A DNA stretch of 64,000 nt from Alcanivorax sp. (GCA_022449455.1 JAKUPL010000004.1:233393-297392), one strand, 5' to 3'; positions 33,373-41,145 are shown, numbered from the stretch's first letter. Notes: a model not told the origin generated them from the sequence alone. A program made the numbers and translations.

Positions 33373-34050
33373 TTACACCAGCGGGCGGGGGTTAAAATAG
33401 TGGCGGCCCGTGCGGATGTCCAGCAACTCGCCCACCAGCTGCTGGTAGTCCGCCTCACCGCTGACCAGGTCGATCTCGGCGGCATTGACGATCAGCAGCG
33501 GCGCCGCGTCGTAGAAGTGGAAGAACCGGGTGTAGGCGTCGTTGAGACGGCCCAGATAGCCCGGGTCCACGCGCTGTTCGAAGTCATGGCCGCGCTTTTG
33601 TACCCGTTGGCGCAGCACGCCGGTGGGCGCCTGCAGATAGATCACCAGGTCCGGCGCCGGGGCGTCCAGCAGCATGTGCCGGAACACATTGTCGTAGAGG
33701 GCGAATTCGTCCTCGTCCAGGTTCACCTCGGCGAACAGGCGGTTCTTGTCGACCAGGAAGTCGGCCACCTTGGGGCCGGTGAACAGGTCCTGCTGCTGGA
33801 GCTGGCGCAGCTGATCGGCGCGCTGAAACAGAAAGAACAGCTCGGTCTGCAGGGCGAAGCGGGCCGGGTCCTGGTAGAAGCGGGTCAGGAAAGGGTTGTC
33901 CTCCGCTTGCTCCAGCAGGGTGTCAAAGCCGAAGGTGTCGGCCAGGCGCCGTGCCAGGGTGGTCTTGCCGACGCCGATGGGCCCCTCCACGGCGATAAAG
34001 CGGGGCAGCTCGCCGCTGGCGCGCAGCGCATTGATGCGATCAGTCAGCAA
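33373..34050 (-). CDS. Deoxynucleoside kinase (dCK/dGK family)
   Basis: Phosphorylates deoxynucleosides for nucleotide salvage; the exact substrate cannot be read from sequence. TTG start at 34050, preceded by AGGAGG at 6 nt, overlapping folK by 11 nt. The 225-aa product has the P-loop AVEGPIGVGKTTLARRLAD (about residues 17-35), a second-helix segment LLEQAEDNPFLTRFYQDP, QTELFFLFQRADQL and the substrate-region LDEDEFALYDNVF; a lid with basic residues (RQRVQKRGHDFE) is also present. Related genes sit between folK and panB in some marine gammaproteobacteria, whereas Pseudomonas lacks one here. It is embedded in a cofactor operon. Confidence 0.88.
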   Translation of the reverse strand: MLTDRINALRASGELPRFIAVEGPIGVGKTTLARRLADTFGFDTLLEQAEDNPFLTRFYQDPARFALQTELFFLFQRADQLRQLQQQDLFTGPKVADFLVDKNRLFAEVNLDEDEFALYDNVFRHMLLDAPAPDLVIYLQAPTGVLRQRVQKRGHDFEQRVDPGYLGRLNDAYTRFFHFYDAAPLLIVNAAEIDLVSGEADYQQLVGELLDIRTGRHYFNPRPLV

Positions 34051-34540
34051 ACCGGTCCTCCTCCAGACGATGCAGGCGATGCAGCGGCTGTTCGGCCACC
34101 GCCGGCCAATGGTCCGCCAGGGGCGTGCCATCCGGCAAGCGGCAGTCCGGCAGCCGGTCGAGCAGCGGGCGCAGCACGAAGGCGCGGTGCGTCATTTCCG
34201 GGTGCGGAATGCGCAGGCGCGGCAGGCGCACGCTGGCTTGGTCCCACAGCAGTATATCCAGATCCAGGGTGCGTTCGCCCCAGCGGCGCAGGCGCTGGCG
34301 GCCGGCGGCCCGCTCCAGGCCCTGCAGGGCATCCAGCAGCGCCAGCGGGTCCAGCGTGGTGTCCAGCAGCGCCACCGCGTTGACGTAATCGGGCTGGTCC
34401 TGGGGGCCCACCGGGGCGGTGCTGTACAGGTCGGAGTGACCGATCAGGCGCGTTTGCGGCAGGGCCGCCAGGGCGCCCAGCGCCGCCGTCACCTGTTGCG
34501 CGGGGTCGTTGAGATTGCTGCCCAGGCCGATCACCACCAT
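34040..34540 (-). CDS. folK: 6-hydroxymethyl-7,8-dihydropterin pyrophosphokinase
   Basis: Pyrophosphorylates hydroxymethyl-dihydropterin, the step before FolP. The start ATG at 34540 with AGGAGA upstream gives MVVIGLGSNLNDPAQQ, the family N-terminus; 166 aa. Diagnostic elements are YSTAPVGPQDQPDYVNAVALLDT, WGERTLDLDILLWDQ (the HPPK signature RxxxxxLDLDIL, about residues 88-97) and PHPEMTHRAFVLRPL. It lies between pcnB and the deoxynucleoside kinase in one minus-strand operon. Confidence 0.97.
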   Translation of the reverse strand: MVVIGLGSNLNDPAQQVTAALGALAALPQTRLIGHSDLYSTAPVGPQDQPDYVNAVALLDTTLDPLALLDALQGLERAAGRQRLRRWGERTLDLDILLWDQASVRLPRLRIPHPEMTHRAFVLRPLLDRLPDCRLPDGTPLADHWPAVAEQPLHRLHRLEEDRFAD

Positions 34541-34559
34541 GCAACCACTCTCCTGGCGC

Positions 34560-35918
34560 TTAATCCTGATTGGGCGCGGAGCGTCCGGAGCGTCCGGAGC
34601 GCCGGCGCCGCCGGCGGCGGCCGCCATTGCCGTTATTGCCGCCACCGCCACCGCCGCCCTGGTTGGGGCCCAGGGCCTGGGTCATGGCATAGCGTTCCGA
34701 CTCGTCGACCTGCTGATAGCGGGTCCACCAGGCGCCCAGCCCGGCACGCAGTTCGCCGGCCTGCTCGCGCAGCAACAGAAAATCGTAGGCGGCGCGGAAG
34801 CGCGGATGCTGCAGCAAGGTGTCGGCGCGTTTGCCGCCCCGGCGCGGCAGCCGTTGCTGCAGATCCCACATCTCGCGCATCACCGTGGAGAAGCGCCGCG
34901 GCACGGCGGTGTGGCGGATTTGCTGGTCCAGCGCCCAACTGGCCGCCTTATGCAAAGCCGGCGCCGGCGGCACGCCGTCGGCGCGGTGTTTGTCCAGACG
35001 CGCCACCACCACCGGCCACAGCAGCACGGCGAAGATGAACGCCGGGGTTACCGGCTTGTCTTCGGCCAGGCGCGCGTCGGTGTTGTCCATGGCCGCCAGA
35101 ATCAGGTCGTCCCACATGTCGCCCTGGTCGCCGCGCAGGCACCGGTCGGTTTCCGGGAACAGGAAGGGGAACAGGCCCAGGTCGCGGAGCTCGTTGTAGG
35201 AGGCGCGGGCATGACCGCTGAGGAACAGTTTGAGCACTTCATCGAACAGGCGGGCCGGCGGTACCTGCAACAGCAGTTCCGCCAGACGCGGGATCGGCTC
35301 GGCGGTGGCCCGATCCGGCTCGAACCCCAGCTTGGCGGCAAAGCGGGCGGCGCGCAGCATGCGCACCGGGTCTTCCCGGTAGCGTTGCTCCGGGTCGCCG
35401 ATCAGGCGCAGCACGCCGCGCTCGATGTCGCGCCGGCTCTGCACGAAGTCGTACAGGGCGAAGTCGGCGATGTTGTAGTAAAGGGCGTTGACGGTGAAAT
35501 CCCGGCGCAGGGCGTCTTCCTCGATGCTGCCCCAGGCGTTGTCGCGCAGTACCAGTCCGGTTTCCTCATGGGCCAGGTGCTGGTCGTCGTCCAGGTCGTC
35601 CCGCTGGAAGGCCCGGAAGGTGGAGACCTCGATGACCTCGCGGCCGAAGCGTACGTGCACGATCTGGAAGCGGCGGCCGATGATGCGGCTGCGCTTGAAC
35701 AGACGGTGCACCTCCTCCGGCGTGGCGTCGGTGACCACGTCGAAGTCCTTGGGCTGGCGCCCGCACAGCAGGTCACGCAGGCAGCCGCCGACCAGATAGG
35801 CCTCGAAACCGGCCTTGTGCAGGCCGTAGAGCACATTCAAGGCGGCGCGGGAAATGTCCTTGCGGGAGATCGGGTGCTGGTCGCGGGGGATCACCCTTGC
35901 TTCGGGAAGCCGGGGCAT
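34560..35918 (-). CDS. pcnB: Poly(A) polymerase I
   Basis: Adds 3' poly(A) tails that promote RNA decay; nucleotidyltransferase superfamily. The start at 35918 (MPRLPEARVIPRDQHPISRKD) gives 452 aa. The frame stays open to 36176 and ATG 36032 is possible, but the added codons include rare AGA, GTA and TCA and look non-coding. Motifs: FEAYLVGGCLRDLLCGRQPKDFD in outline with catalytic Asp pair (about residues 60-64), RRDFTVNALYY, the tRNA-NT/PAP core RMLRAARFAAKLGFE, and an Arg-rich tail (RRRRRRSGRSGRS). It is the first gene of pcnB-folK-dNK-panB-panC. In Pseudomonas it likewise follows crcZ. Confidence 0.95.
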   Translation of the reverse strand: MPRLPEARVIPRDQHPISRKDISRAALNVLYGLHKAGFEAYLVGGCLRDLLCGRQPKDFDVVTDATPEEVHRLFKRSRIIGRRFQIVHVRFGREVIEVSTFRAFQRDDLDDDQHLAHEETGLVLRDNAWGSIEEDALRRDFTVNALYYNIADFALYDFVQSRRDIERGVLRLIGDPEQRYREDPVRMLRAARFAAKLGFEPDRATAEPIPRLAELLLQVPPARLFDEVLKLFLSGHARASYNELRDLGLFPFLFPETDRCLRGDQGDMWDDLILAAMDNTDARLAEDKPVTPAFIFAVLLWPVVVARLDKHRADGVPPAPALHKAASWALDQQIRHTAVPRRFSTVMREMWDLQQRLPRRGGKRADTLLQHPRFRAAYDFLLLREQAGELRAGLGAWWTRYQQVDESERYAMTQALGPNQGGGGGGGNNGNGGRRRRRRRSGRSGRSAPNQD

Positions 35919-36163
35919 CTCAAAGGAACCTTTGCGCAGGAGTCGGGTCCAGAGGGAGATGAAGGGTCTTGAAATGAGAGTCCACAGGAGCGGAAAGAAT
36001 GCCGCTGAACGCTCTACGAATCTGGATGCCATTGAGCAAAAAACGTCCTGACGAGATGAAAGGCGGCATGGTAGCACTTTTTCGCCGTCACCGGTCATCC
36101 GATATGGAGAAAGGGCGAGGGAGTGGGTACACTTCCGCTCTGGTCCGCCTGGGCCCCAAAAGT

Positions 36164-36195
36164 AAAAAGGGACCACAACCTTGGTCGTGGTCCCC
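36164..36195 (-). terminator. Intrinsic terminator of the CrcZ-like RNA
   Basis: Read on the minus strand: GGGACCAC (36194-36187) pairs with GTGGTCCC (36176-36169), extended by an inner ACC/GGT pair, followed immediately by TTTTT. A strong hairpin in the GC-rich class, about 250 nt before pcnB. Confidence 0.9.
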
Positions 36196-36420
36196 TATGC
36201 GCTGATTCTGTTGTTGTTATTTTTTGTTTTGTTTTCTGCCTTGCGCCGTAACCAATTTCCGCTACGGCATGTTGTTCGGCTCAAGCTTTATTCTTCTTCT
36301 TTTCTTGTTCTTATTCTGAGCCTCGCCGCCGTTGTTGTTTTCCTTATGTGGCGTGGGATTCATAGTGCATGGATGGATTTTTCATTGCAACAGCTTGTTG
36401 ATCCCTTAAAAATCAACAAC
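36164..36420 (-). ncRNA. crcZ: CrcZ-like catabolite-repression small RNA (5' end approximate)
   Basis: Non-coding, AT-rich stretch between cbrB and pcnB, exactly where Pseudomonas carries CrcZ. On the minus strand it holds several A-rich motifs of the AAnAAnAA type bound by Hfq/Crc: AAAACAACAAC (36341-36331), a run with AATAAGAACAAGAAAAG and AAGAAGAATAAAG (36315-36286), GAACAACATG (36277-36268), and AAAACAAAAC followed by AATAACAACAACAG (36235-36208). A strong terminator closes it. In Pseudomonas such an RNA sequesters Hfq/Crc and lifts catabolite repression; the same role here is inference. The 5' end is not defined: it may start anywhere from about 36450 to 36350, giving 190-290 nt (CrcZ of Pseudomonas is nearer 370-410). 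Confidence 0.72.
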
Positions 36421-36464
36421 TTACAGATTTTTTGAAAAATAGGCACGTGAAGGTGGGTGGCACC

Positions 36465-36503
36465 GGTAACGCACTTGTTACCTCGCTGTGTAGTAAGGTA
36501 ACA
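36465..36503 (-). promoter_or_regulatory. GTTACC/GGTAAC dyads upstream of the CrcZ-like RNA (candidate CbrB sites)
   Basis: Three half-sites: GGTAAC (36465-36470), GTTACC (36477-36482, extended to TGTTACCT) and GGTAAC (36497-36502, extended to AGGTAACA). They make two overlapping dyads: GGTAACGCACTTGTTACC (18 bp) and an 8-bp-arm palindrome with a 12-nt spacer. Position and symmetry suit an NtrC-type activator such as CbrB. Downstream towards the RNA there is another palindrome, TTGTTGAT/ATCAACAA (36396-36420), of unknown role. Confidence 0.55.
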
Positions 36504-36626
36504 CTTCGGAGGGGCCGCGCGCCGAACCGTCGTCGACCGGCGGGAAGCAAGCAGGAAAACGGCAAAAAAAATTTTGCCGGCACCGGGCCGGAGGCGGGAA
36601 AAGCGTCGTGGCGGGGCGGGAAATTG
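36504..36626. other. Remainder of the cbrB-crcZ intergenic region
   Basis: Mostly GC-rich sequence without an ORF of note. One symmetrical element: CGGCAAAA (36560-36567), AAAA, TTTTGCCG (36572-36579), a hairpin whose minus-strand copy contains T8. It could be an extra terminator or an AT-rich binding site. No other feature recognised. Confidence 0.4.
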
Positions 36627-36655
36627 TAAAACCGGCCGGGGCGGCGCCCGGCCGG
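36627..36655 (-). terminator. Intrinsic terminator of cbrB
   Basis: On the minus strand CCGGCCGGG pairs with CCCGGCCGG across a 6-nt loop (36655-36632), followed by TTTTAC. It lies 13 nt after the cbrB stop, separating cbrB from the CrcZ-like RNA, which therefore needs its own promoter. Confidence 0.85.
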
Positions 36656-36668
36656 CGGGGTGGATCGG

Positions 36669-37997
36669 CTAGCGGCGGGCGCCGCGTTTGGGGCGCTGGA
36701 TGCCCAGCCGCTGGCGGCGTTCCCAGAGGCTCTTGCGGCTGATGCCGAGCTTCTGAGCCAGCTCCGTCTCGGTCATGTTGTCCTGGTTTTCCATCACGAA
36801 ACGGGTGAAGTAGTCCTCCAGGGACAAATCCTCGGACGGGTCCAGGCTGGCGCGGCTCTGGCGCTGGGGCGTGCGGTTCGGGTTCAGCCCCAACTGGGCC
36901 GGGCCGATGCCGTCTTCCTCGGTGAGAATCACCGCGCGCTCGATCACGTTCTCCAGTTCCCGCACGTTGCCCGGCCAGGCGTAGCGGCGCATGGCGGAGA
37001 GCGCCTCCTCGGTGAAGTAAAGCTCGCCACGGTGCATCTTCTCGCAGCTGCGGGCCAGCAGCGCCCGGGCCAGTTCCTCCACGTCCTCGTCCCGTTCACG
37101 CAGCGGCGGCAGTTCCAGCTCCATCACATTGAGACGATAGTACAGGTCGTCGCGGAAGCGCCCGTCGCTGACCCGGGCCGGCAGCTCGGTCTGGCTGCTG
37201 GCGATCACGCGCACGTCCACCCGCCGCGTCGCCAGGGACTCCTGGCGGTGGATCTCGCCCTGTTCAAGCAGGGTCAGCAAGCGGCTCTGCGCTTCCGGGG
37301 TCAGTTCCCCCACCTCGTCCAGAAACAAGGTGCCGCCGTCCGCTTCCTCGATGCGGCCGGCGTGGGCCTCGTCGCCGAACAGCTCCTGCAGCTGCAACGC
37401 CTTGGGCAGCGCCGCGCAGTGCACCGTGACCAGCGGCGCGCCGGCCCGTTCGCTGTGCTCGTGCAGGGCACGGGCGGTGAGTTCCTTGCCGGTGCCGGCC
37501 TCGCCGAGGATCAGCACCGGCGTGTGGGTGGGGCCCACCCGGCTGATGCGGTGCTTGAGCTCGCGCATGGCGTCGCACTCGCCGATCATCGACCGCACCG
37601 GGTAGGTGCGCTCCAGATCCCGGCGCAGCACCTGGTTGCCACGGCTGATGCGGCCCTCCTTGAGCACCCGCTCCACCGCCAGCAGCATCTCATCGTGGTC
37701 GAACGGTTTGGGAATATAGTCCACCGCCCCCTGGCGCATGGCGTCCACCGCCGAGCGCAGGCTGGCGTAACTGGTCATGATCAGCACCGGCACCGGTCCG
37801 GCCTGCTCGATCAAGGCGGTGCCGGGCTCGCCGGGCAAGCGCAGATCGCTGATGATCAGATCGCACTGGCCGAGGCCCTGCTCCCGGGCCTGTTCCACGG
37901 ATTCCGCTTCCGTCACCGAATGATCGTGGCGCTCCAGCAGCTTGCGCAGGGCGCCCCGGATAACAGGTTCATCCTCGACGATCAGGATATGGCTCAT
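36669..37997 (-). CDS. cbrB: NtrC-family response regulator CbrB lacking the GAFTGA loop
   Basis: Response regulator partner of CbrA. The 442-aa protein has a receiver domain (phosphoacceptor Asp51 in LIISDLRLPG, Lys97 in DYIPKPFD), an AAA+ domain with Walker A GEAGTGKE (165-172), Walker B GGTLFLDE (221-228) and arginine-finger region RFRDDLYYRL, and a Fis-type HTH. The C-terminal EDLSLEDYFTRFV and MTETELAQKLGISRKSLWER strongly resemble Pseudomonas CbrB. However, where sigma-54 activators have the GAFTGA loop after ELFG, this sequence reads ELFGDEAHAGRIEEADGG (205-222): the loop is missing in frame. Sigma-54 contact is thus doubtful. ATG 37997 is preceded by AAGGAA. Confidence 0.92.
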   Translation of the reverse strand: MSHILIVEDEPVIRGALRKLLERHDHSVTEAESVEQAREQGLGQCDLIISDLRLPGEPGTALIEQAGPVPVLIMTSYASLRSAVDAMRQGAVDYIPKPFDHDEMLLAVERVLKEGRISRGNQVLRRDLERTYPVRSMIGECDAMRELKHRISRVGPTHTPVLILGEAGTGKELTARALHEHSERAGAPLVTVHCAALPKALQLQELFGDEAHAGRIEEADGGTLFLDEVGELTPEAQSRLLTLLEQGEIHRQESLATRRVDVRVIASSQTELPARVSDGRFRDDLYYRLNVMELELPPLRERDEDVEELARALLARSCEKMHRGELYFTEEALSAMRRYAWPGNVRELENVIERAVILTEEDGIGPAQLGLNPNRTPQRQSRASLDPSEDLSLEDYFTRFVMENQDNMTETELAQKLGISRKSLWERRQRLGIQRPKRGARR

Positions 37998-38015
37998 GGT
38001 GCCGTTCCTTCTTTT

Positions 38016-40955
38016 TTATTCCGCGGGCGGCCGGTCATTGACGAAGGCGGGCAGCTCGATCACGAAGCGGGTGCCCCGGCCGTCGTCGATGGGGCTCTCC
38101 ACCCGCACCGTGCCGCGATGGTCCTCGATGATACTGTAAACCAGTGCCAGACCCAGCCCCGTGCCACGGCCCGGGGGTTTGCTGGTCACGAACGGTTCGA
38201 ACAGCGCATCGCGCAATTCCGCCGGCACCCCGTGGCCCTGATCTTCCACGGTGATGCGCAGGCGCTGGTCGTGGCGCTCGCTGCGCACCACGATGGGCAG
38301 ATCGTCCCGGCTGGCGTCGGCGGCGTTGCCGAGCAGATTGACGAACACCTGCAACAGCCGCTGCGGGTCGCCGGTCACTTCCTGGTCCGCCGGGCACAGG
38401 TTATCAAATCGCTGCTGCCGATGGTCCGGGTCGAGCAGCAGCAGGGCGATGGCCTCGGCCACGGTGGCGGACAGGTTGACCGGGCCCTGGATGGTGTCGC
38501 GCACGCCGCCGGAATGGCTGAAAGTCACCAGGGACTCGACGATGCGGGTGATGCGCCGGGTCTGCTCCACGATCTGGCGGGCGCCCTGGCGCTGCTCGTC
38601 CTCGTCGCAATGGCCGTCCAGATTCTGTGCCAGGCAGGCGATGGCGGTCACCGGGTTGCCGATTTCGTGGGCCACCCCGGCGGCCAGCCGGCCGATGGAC
38701 GCCAGCCGTTCGTTGTGGGCCAGATGGGATTCCATCTGCCGCAAATCGGTGATGTCCTCGATCACCAGGACCTGGCCGCCGGCCTGTTCGGTGGGGCCCG
38801 GGCTGTGAATCAGCGAGCGGTGCAGGCTCAGCCAGCGGGGCTGGCCGTCCACTTCCAGGTGCCGCTGCGGATCGTGCTCGGTGATGCCGTGGCTGAATTC
38901 CGCCAGCAGTTCGCCCCAGGGCGTGGGCAGATGGCCCAGGCGTGAGCCGATGGTGTCCTCGGCGTCGATGCCGGTGAGCGCCTCGGCGGCCCGGTTCCAG
39001 CCGATGATCTCGCCGTCGGCGCCCAGGGAAATCACCCCCATGGGCAGTTCCAGCAGCGTCTGCCGGTGGAAGCGCCGCAGGCTGTCCAGCTCCGCCGCCA
39101 GACCGGACAGCTTGTCGCGGTACTGCTCCAGGCGGGTCTCGATAAAGCGGATGTCCTCGGATTCGCCCTCCTGGGGTCGGTAGGGCAGGTTATCGTCCAT
39201 CAGCTGATGGGCCACCGAGGGGCCGAGCAGGCCGGACAGATTGGTTTCCAATTGGTCGCGCAGCCGGCGCAGCGCATAGGGGCGGGTTTCCTCCCGGCCC
39301 AGGCGCAGGTCGCGCAGCGCCATGTCCACCTCGCGACCGGCGGTCACCGGGCCCAGGGGGCCGCTCAGGGCGGCCACGAAGTCGTCCACGTTGCGCGCGC
39401 CCAGGTCCCAGCGGTAGGGCCGGCGCAGGCTGTCCACCGCGCAGGCTTCGGCGGCGGTGCGTTCGGCGCGAGAGGTAGGCGTGATGATCGAAACGATGGC
39501 GTAAATCAGCCCGTTAAGGCTCAGCGAAGCGACCGCCGCCTGGTTCCAATGCGCCATGCCCTGGCGTTCGCGCAGGCCGATCCACTCCAGCAGCGTGGTG
39601 GCCTGCCACTGGGGGAAGGTGATCGGAATCAGCAGCGCCAGCAGCCAGACCGCGAAGCCCACCGCGATGCCGGCGAACAGGCCGTTGCGGTTGCCCGATG
39701 GCCAGAGCAGGGTACCGATCAGCCCGGGCACGAACTGCAGCGCCGCCACGAACGACAGCACCCCCAGCTCCACGGCGCTGTGCCCCGGCCCGGCCAGTCG
39801 GTAGAAGCCGTAGGCCAGGGCCAGGATGGCGGCGATCAGCACGCGCCGGGTCCACAGCAGATTGCGGTACAGGTCGTGGGCGGAACTGAGCGGGCTGGCG
39901 GGCAGCACCAGATGATTGAGGCTCATGCCCGACAGCGCCAGGGTGGCGACGATCAGCATGCCACTGGCGCCGGCCAGGCCGGCCAGGTAACCGAGCACGG
40001 CGCCGCCGCCGTTGGCCAGCCCCACGCCCAGAGTGAAATAGTCCGGCGAGGTGGGCGCATTGCTGGCCAGGGCCGCCCACAGAATCACCGGTACGCACAG
40101 CGCCATGATCAGGAACAGTAGCGGTAGCCCCCAACTGGCCGAGACCAGGGCGCGGGGATTCAGGTTCTCGGTGAAGGCCATATGGAACATGTGCGGCATC
40201 ACCACGGCGGATACGAAGAACGCCATGATCAGGCTGTGCCAGCTGCCGTTCTGCAACGGGCCGTAAAGGCGGGACAGCATTTCCGGGTGGGCGTCCAGCC
40301 ATTGGCCCAGCCCGCCGGGGCCGTCGAACACGCCGAACAGGCCGATCAGCGCCACCGCCACGAACGCCACCAGCTTGATCAGCGATTCCGTGGCGATCGC
40401 CACCACCAAACCCTCGTGGCGCTCCCGGGCGGTGGCATGGCGGGCGCCGAACAGAATCGCGAACAGGGTGATCAGCAGGCAGAACCACAGCGCCACCCAG
40501 GCCGGGTCCGGCTCCCCGGTGAGAATCTGGATCGACTCCGCCACCGCTTTGATCTGCATGGACAGCAGCGGCAGCATGCCCACCACCATCATCAGGGTGG
40601 TCAGGGCCCCGGCCAGGCGGCTGCGGTAGCGGAACGCGAACAGGTCCGCCAGGGAGCCGAGCTGATAGGTGGTGGTCAGCCGCAGGATCGGCGCCAGCAG
40701 GATCGGCGCCAGCAGGAACACCCCGGAGATGCCCAGGAAATAGGCCAGAAAGTTGTAGCCGTAGTCGTGGGCGTAGCCCACCGAGCCGTAGATCGCCCAG
40801 GCGCTGGCATAGACCCCCAGGGAGAACACGAACACCGCCGGATGGCGCACCAGCCGTGCCGGAATCCGGCCCTTTTCGGTGATCCAGGCGACCAGGAACA
40901 GGAACAGCAGGTAGCCGCCGGCGATCAGGATCAGTTCGCTAACGCTATAGGCCAT
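38016..40955 (-). CDS. cbrA: CbrA: SLC5-type transporter/sensor histidine kinase fusion
   Basis: Membrane sensor of the CbrAB system controlling carbon and amino-acid use in Pseudomonas. Start at 40955 (MAYSVSELILIAGGYLLFLF); 979 aa. Residues about 1-500 form a sodium/solute-symporter (SLC5) region with roughly 13 hydrophobic helices. A linker and PAS domain follow (LPMGVISLGADGEIIGWNRA, about 655), then HisKA with phosphoacceptor His763 in GVAHEIGNPVTAIACLAQN, and HATPase with N box LLGNAADAS, VEDQGHGVP and GRGTGLGLALVYSI. Its start overlaps the small upstream gene by 11 nt; cbrB follows 18 nt later. The signal or transported solute cannot be read from sequence (histidine in Pseudomonas). 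Confidence 0.95.
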   Translation of the reverse strand: MAYSVSELILIAGGYLLFLFLVAWITEKGRIPARLVRHPAVFVFSLGVYASAWAIYGSVGYAHDYGYNFLAYFLGISGVFLLAPILLAPILRLTTTYQLGSLADLFAFRYRSRLAGALTTLMMVVGMLPLLSMQIKAVAESIQILTGEPDPAWVALWFCLLITLFAILFGARHATARERHEGLVVAIATESLIKLVAFVAVALIGLFGVFDGPGGLGQWLDAHPEMLSRLYGPLQNGSWHSLIMAFFVSAVVMPHMFHMAFTENLNPRALVSASWGLPLLFLIMALCVPVILWAALASNAPTSPDYFTLGVGLANGGGAVLGYLAGLAGASGMLIVATLALSGMSLNHLVLPASPLSSAHDLYRNLLWTRRVLIAAILALAYGFYRLAGPGHSAVELGVLSFVAALQFVPGLIGTLLWPSGNRNGLFAGIAVGFAVWLLALLIPITFPQWQATTLLEWIGLRERQGMAHWNQAAVASLSLNGLIYAIVSIITPTSRAERTAAEACAVDSLRRPYRWDLGARNVDDFVAALSGPLGPVTAGREVDMALRDLRLGREETRPYALRRLRDQLETNLSGLLGPSVAHQLMDDNLPYRPQEGESEDIRFIETRLEQYRDKLSGLAAELDSLRRFHRQTLLELPMGVISLGADGEIIGWNRAAEALTGIDAEDTIGSRLGHLPTPWGELLAEFSHGITEHDPQRHLEVDGQPRWLSLHRSLIHSPGPTEQAGGQVLVIEDITDLRQMESHLAHNERLASIGRLAAGVAHEIGNPVTAIACLAQNLDGHCDEDEQRQGARQIVEQTRRITRIVESLVTFSHSGGVRDTIQGPVNLSATVAEAIALLLLDPDHRQQRFDNLCPADQEVTGDPQRLLQVFVNLLGNAADASRDDLPIVVRSERHDQRLRITVEDQGHGVPAELRDALFEPFVTSKPPGRGTGLGLALVYSIIEDHRGTVRVESPIDDGRGTRFVIELPAFVNDRPPAE

Positions 40956-41121
40956 CGACGTCCCGGCTCCTGGCGATCCAATAACTGAGGGCAATCAGCC
41001 CCAGCCAGACCAGATAAGGGCGATACCAGGCACGCCCACCCTCGCTCCACCAGTCGATCAGCGCCGGGGAAAGCAGGTAGGTGCCGAGAATAAAAATGAT
41101 CAGCAGGCGGTCGGTGTACAT
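40945..41121 (-). CDS. cbrX: Small two-helix membrane protein upstream of cbrA (CbrX-like)
   Basis: A 58-codon ORF: MYTDRLLIIFILGTYLLSPA begins the protein and LVWLGLIALSYWIARSRDVD is near the end. Two hydrophobic helices (about residues 5-21 and 36-52) flank a short charged loop containing DWWSEGGRAWYRPY. Its stop lies 11 nt inside cbrA, so the two are probably translationally coupled. It starts 24 nt after gluQRS. A small ORF overlapping cbrA, called cbrX, is described in Pseudomonas. SLC5 relatives such as PanF also have small membrane partners, so a role as accessory subunit of the CbrA transporter part is a reasonable guess, not shown. Confidence 0.75.
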   Translation of the reverse strand: MYTDRLLIIFILGTYLLSPALIDWWSEGGRAWYRPYLVWLGLIALSYWIARSRDVDGL

Positions 41122-41145
41122 GGCGGCTCCCAGACGGCCAGCATA

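Noticed and set aside
36181..36435. 84-codon hydrophobic ORF on the plus strand (MVVVPYALILLLLFF...).
   Set aside because: It is antisense to the A-rich CrcZ-like RNA; poly-T tracts translate as Leu/Val/Phe. No ribosome site, and it begins inside the terminator hairpin.
36458..36474. TGGCACCGGTAACGCAC on the plus strand as a possible sigma-54 promoter.
   Set aside because: It has a -24-like TGGCAC but no TTGC at -12, and it points away from the CrcZ-like RNA.
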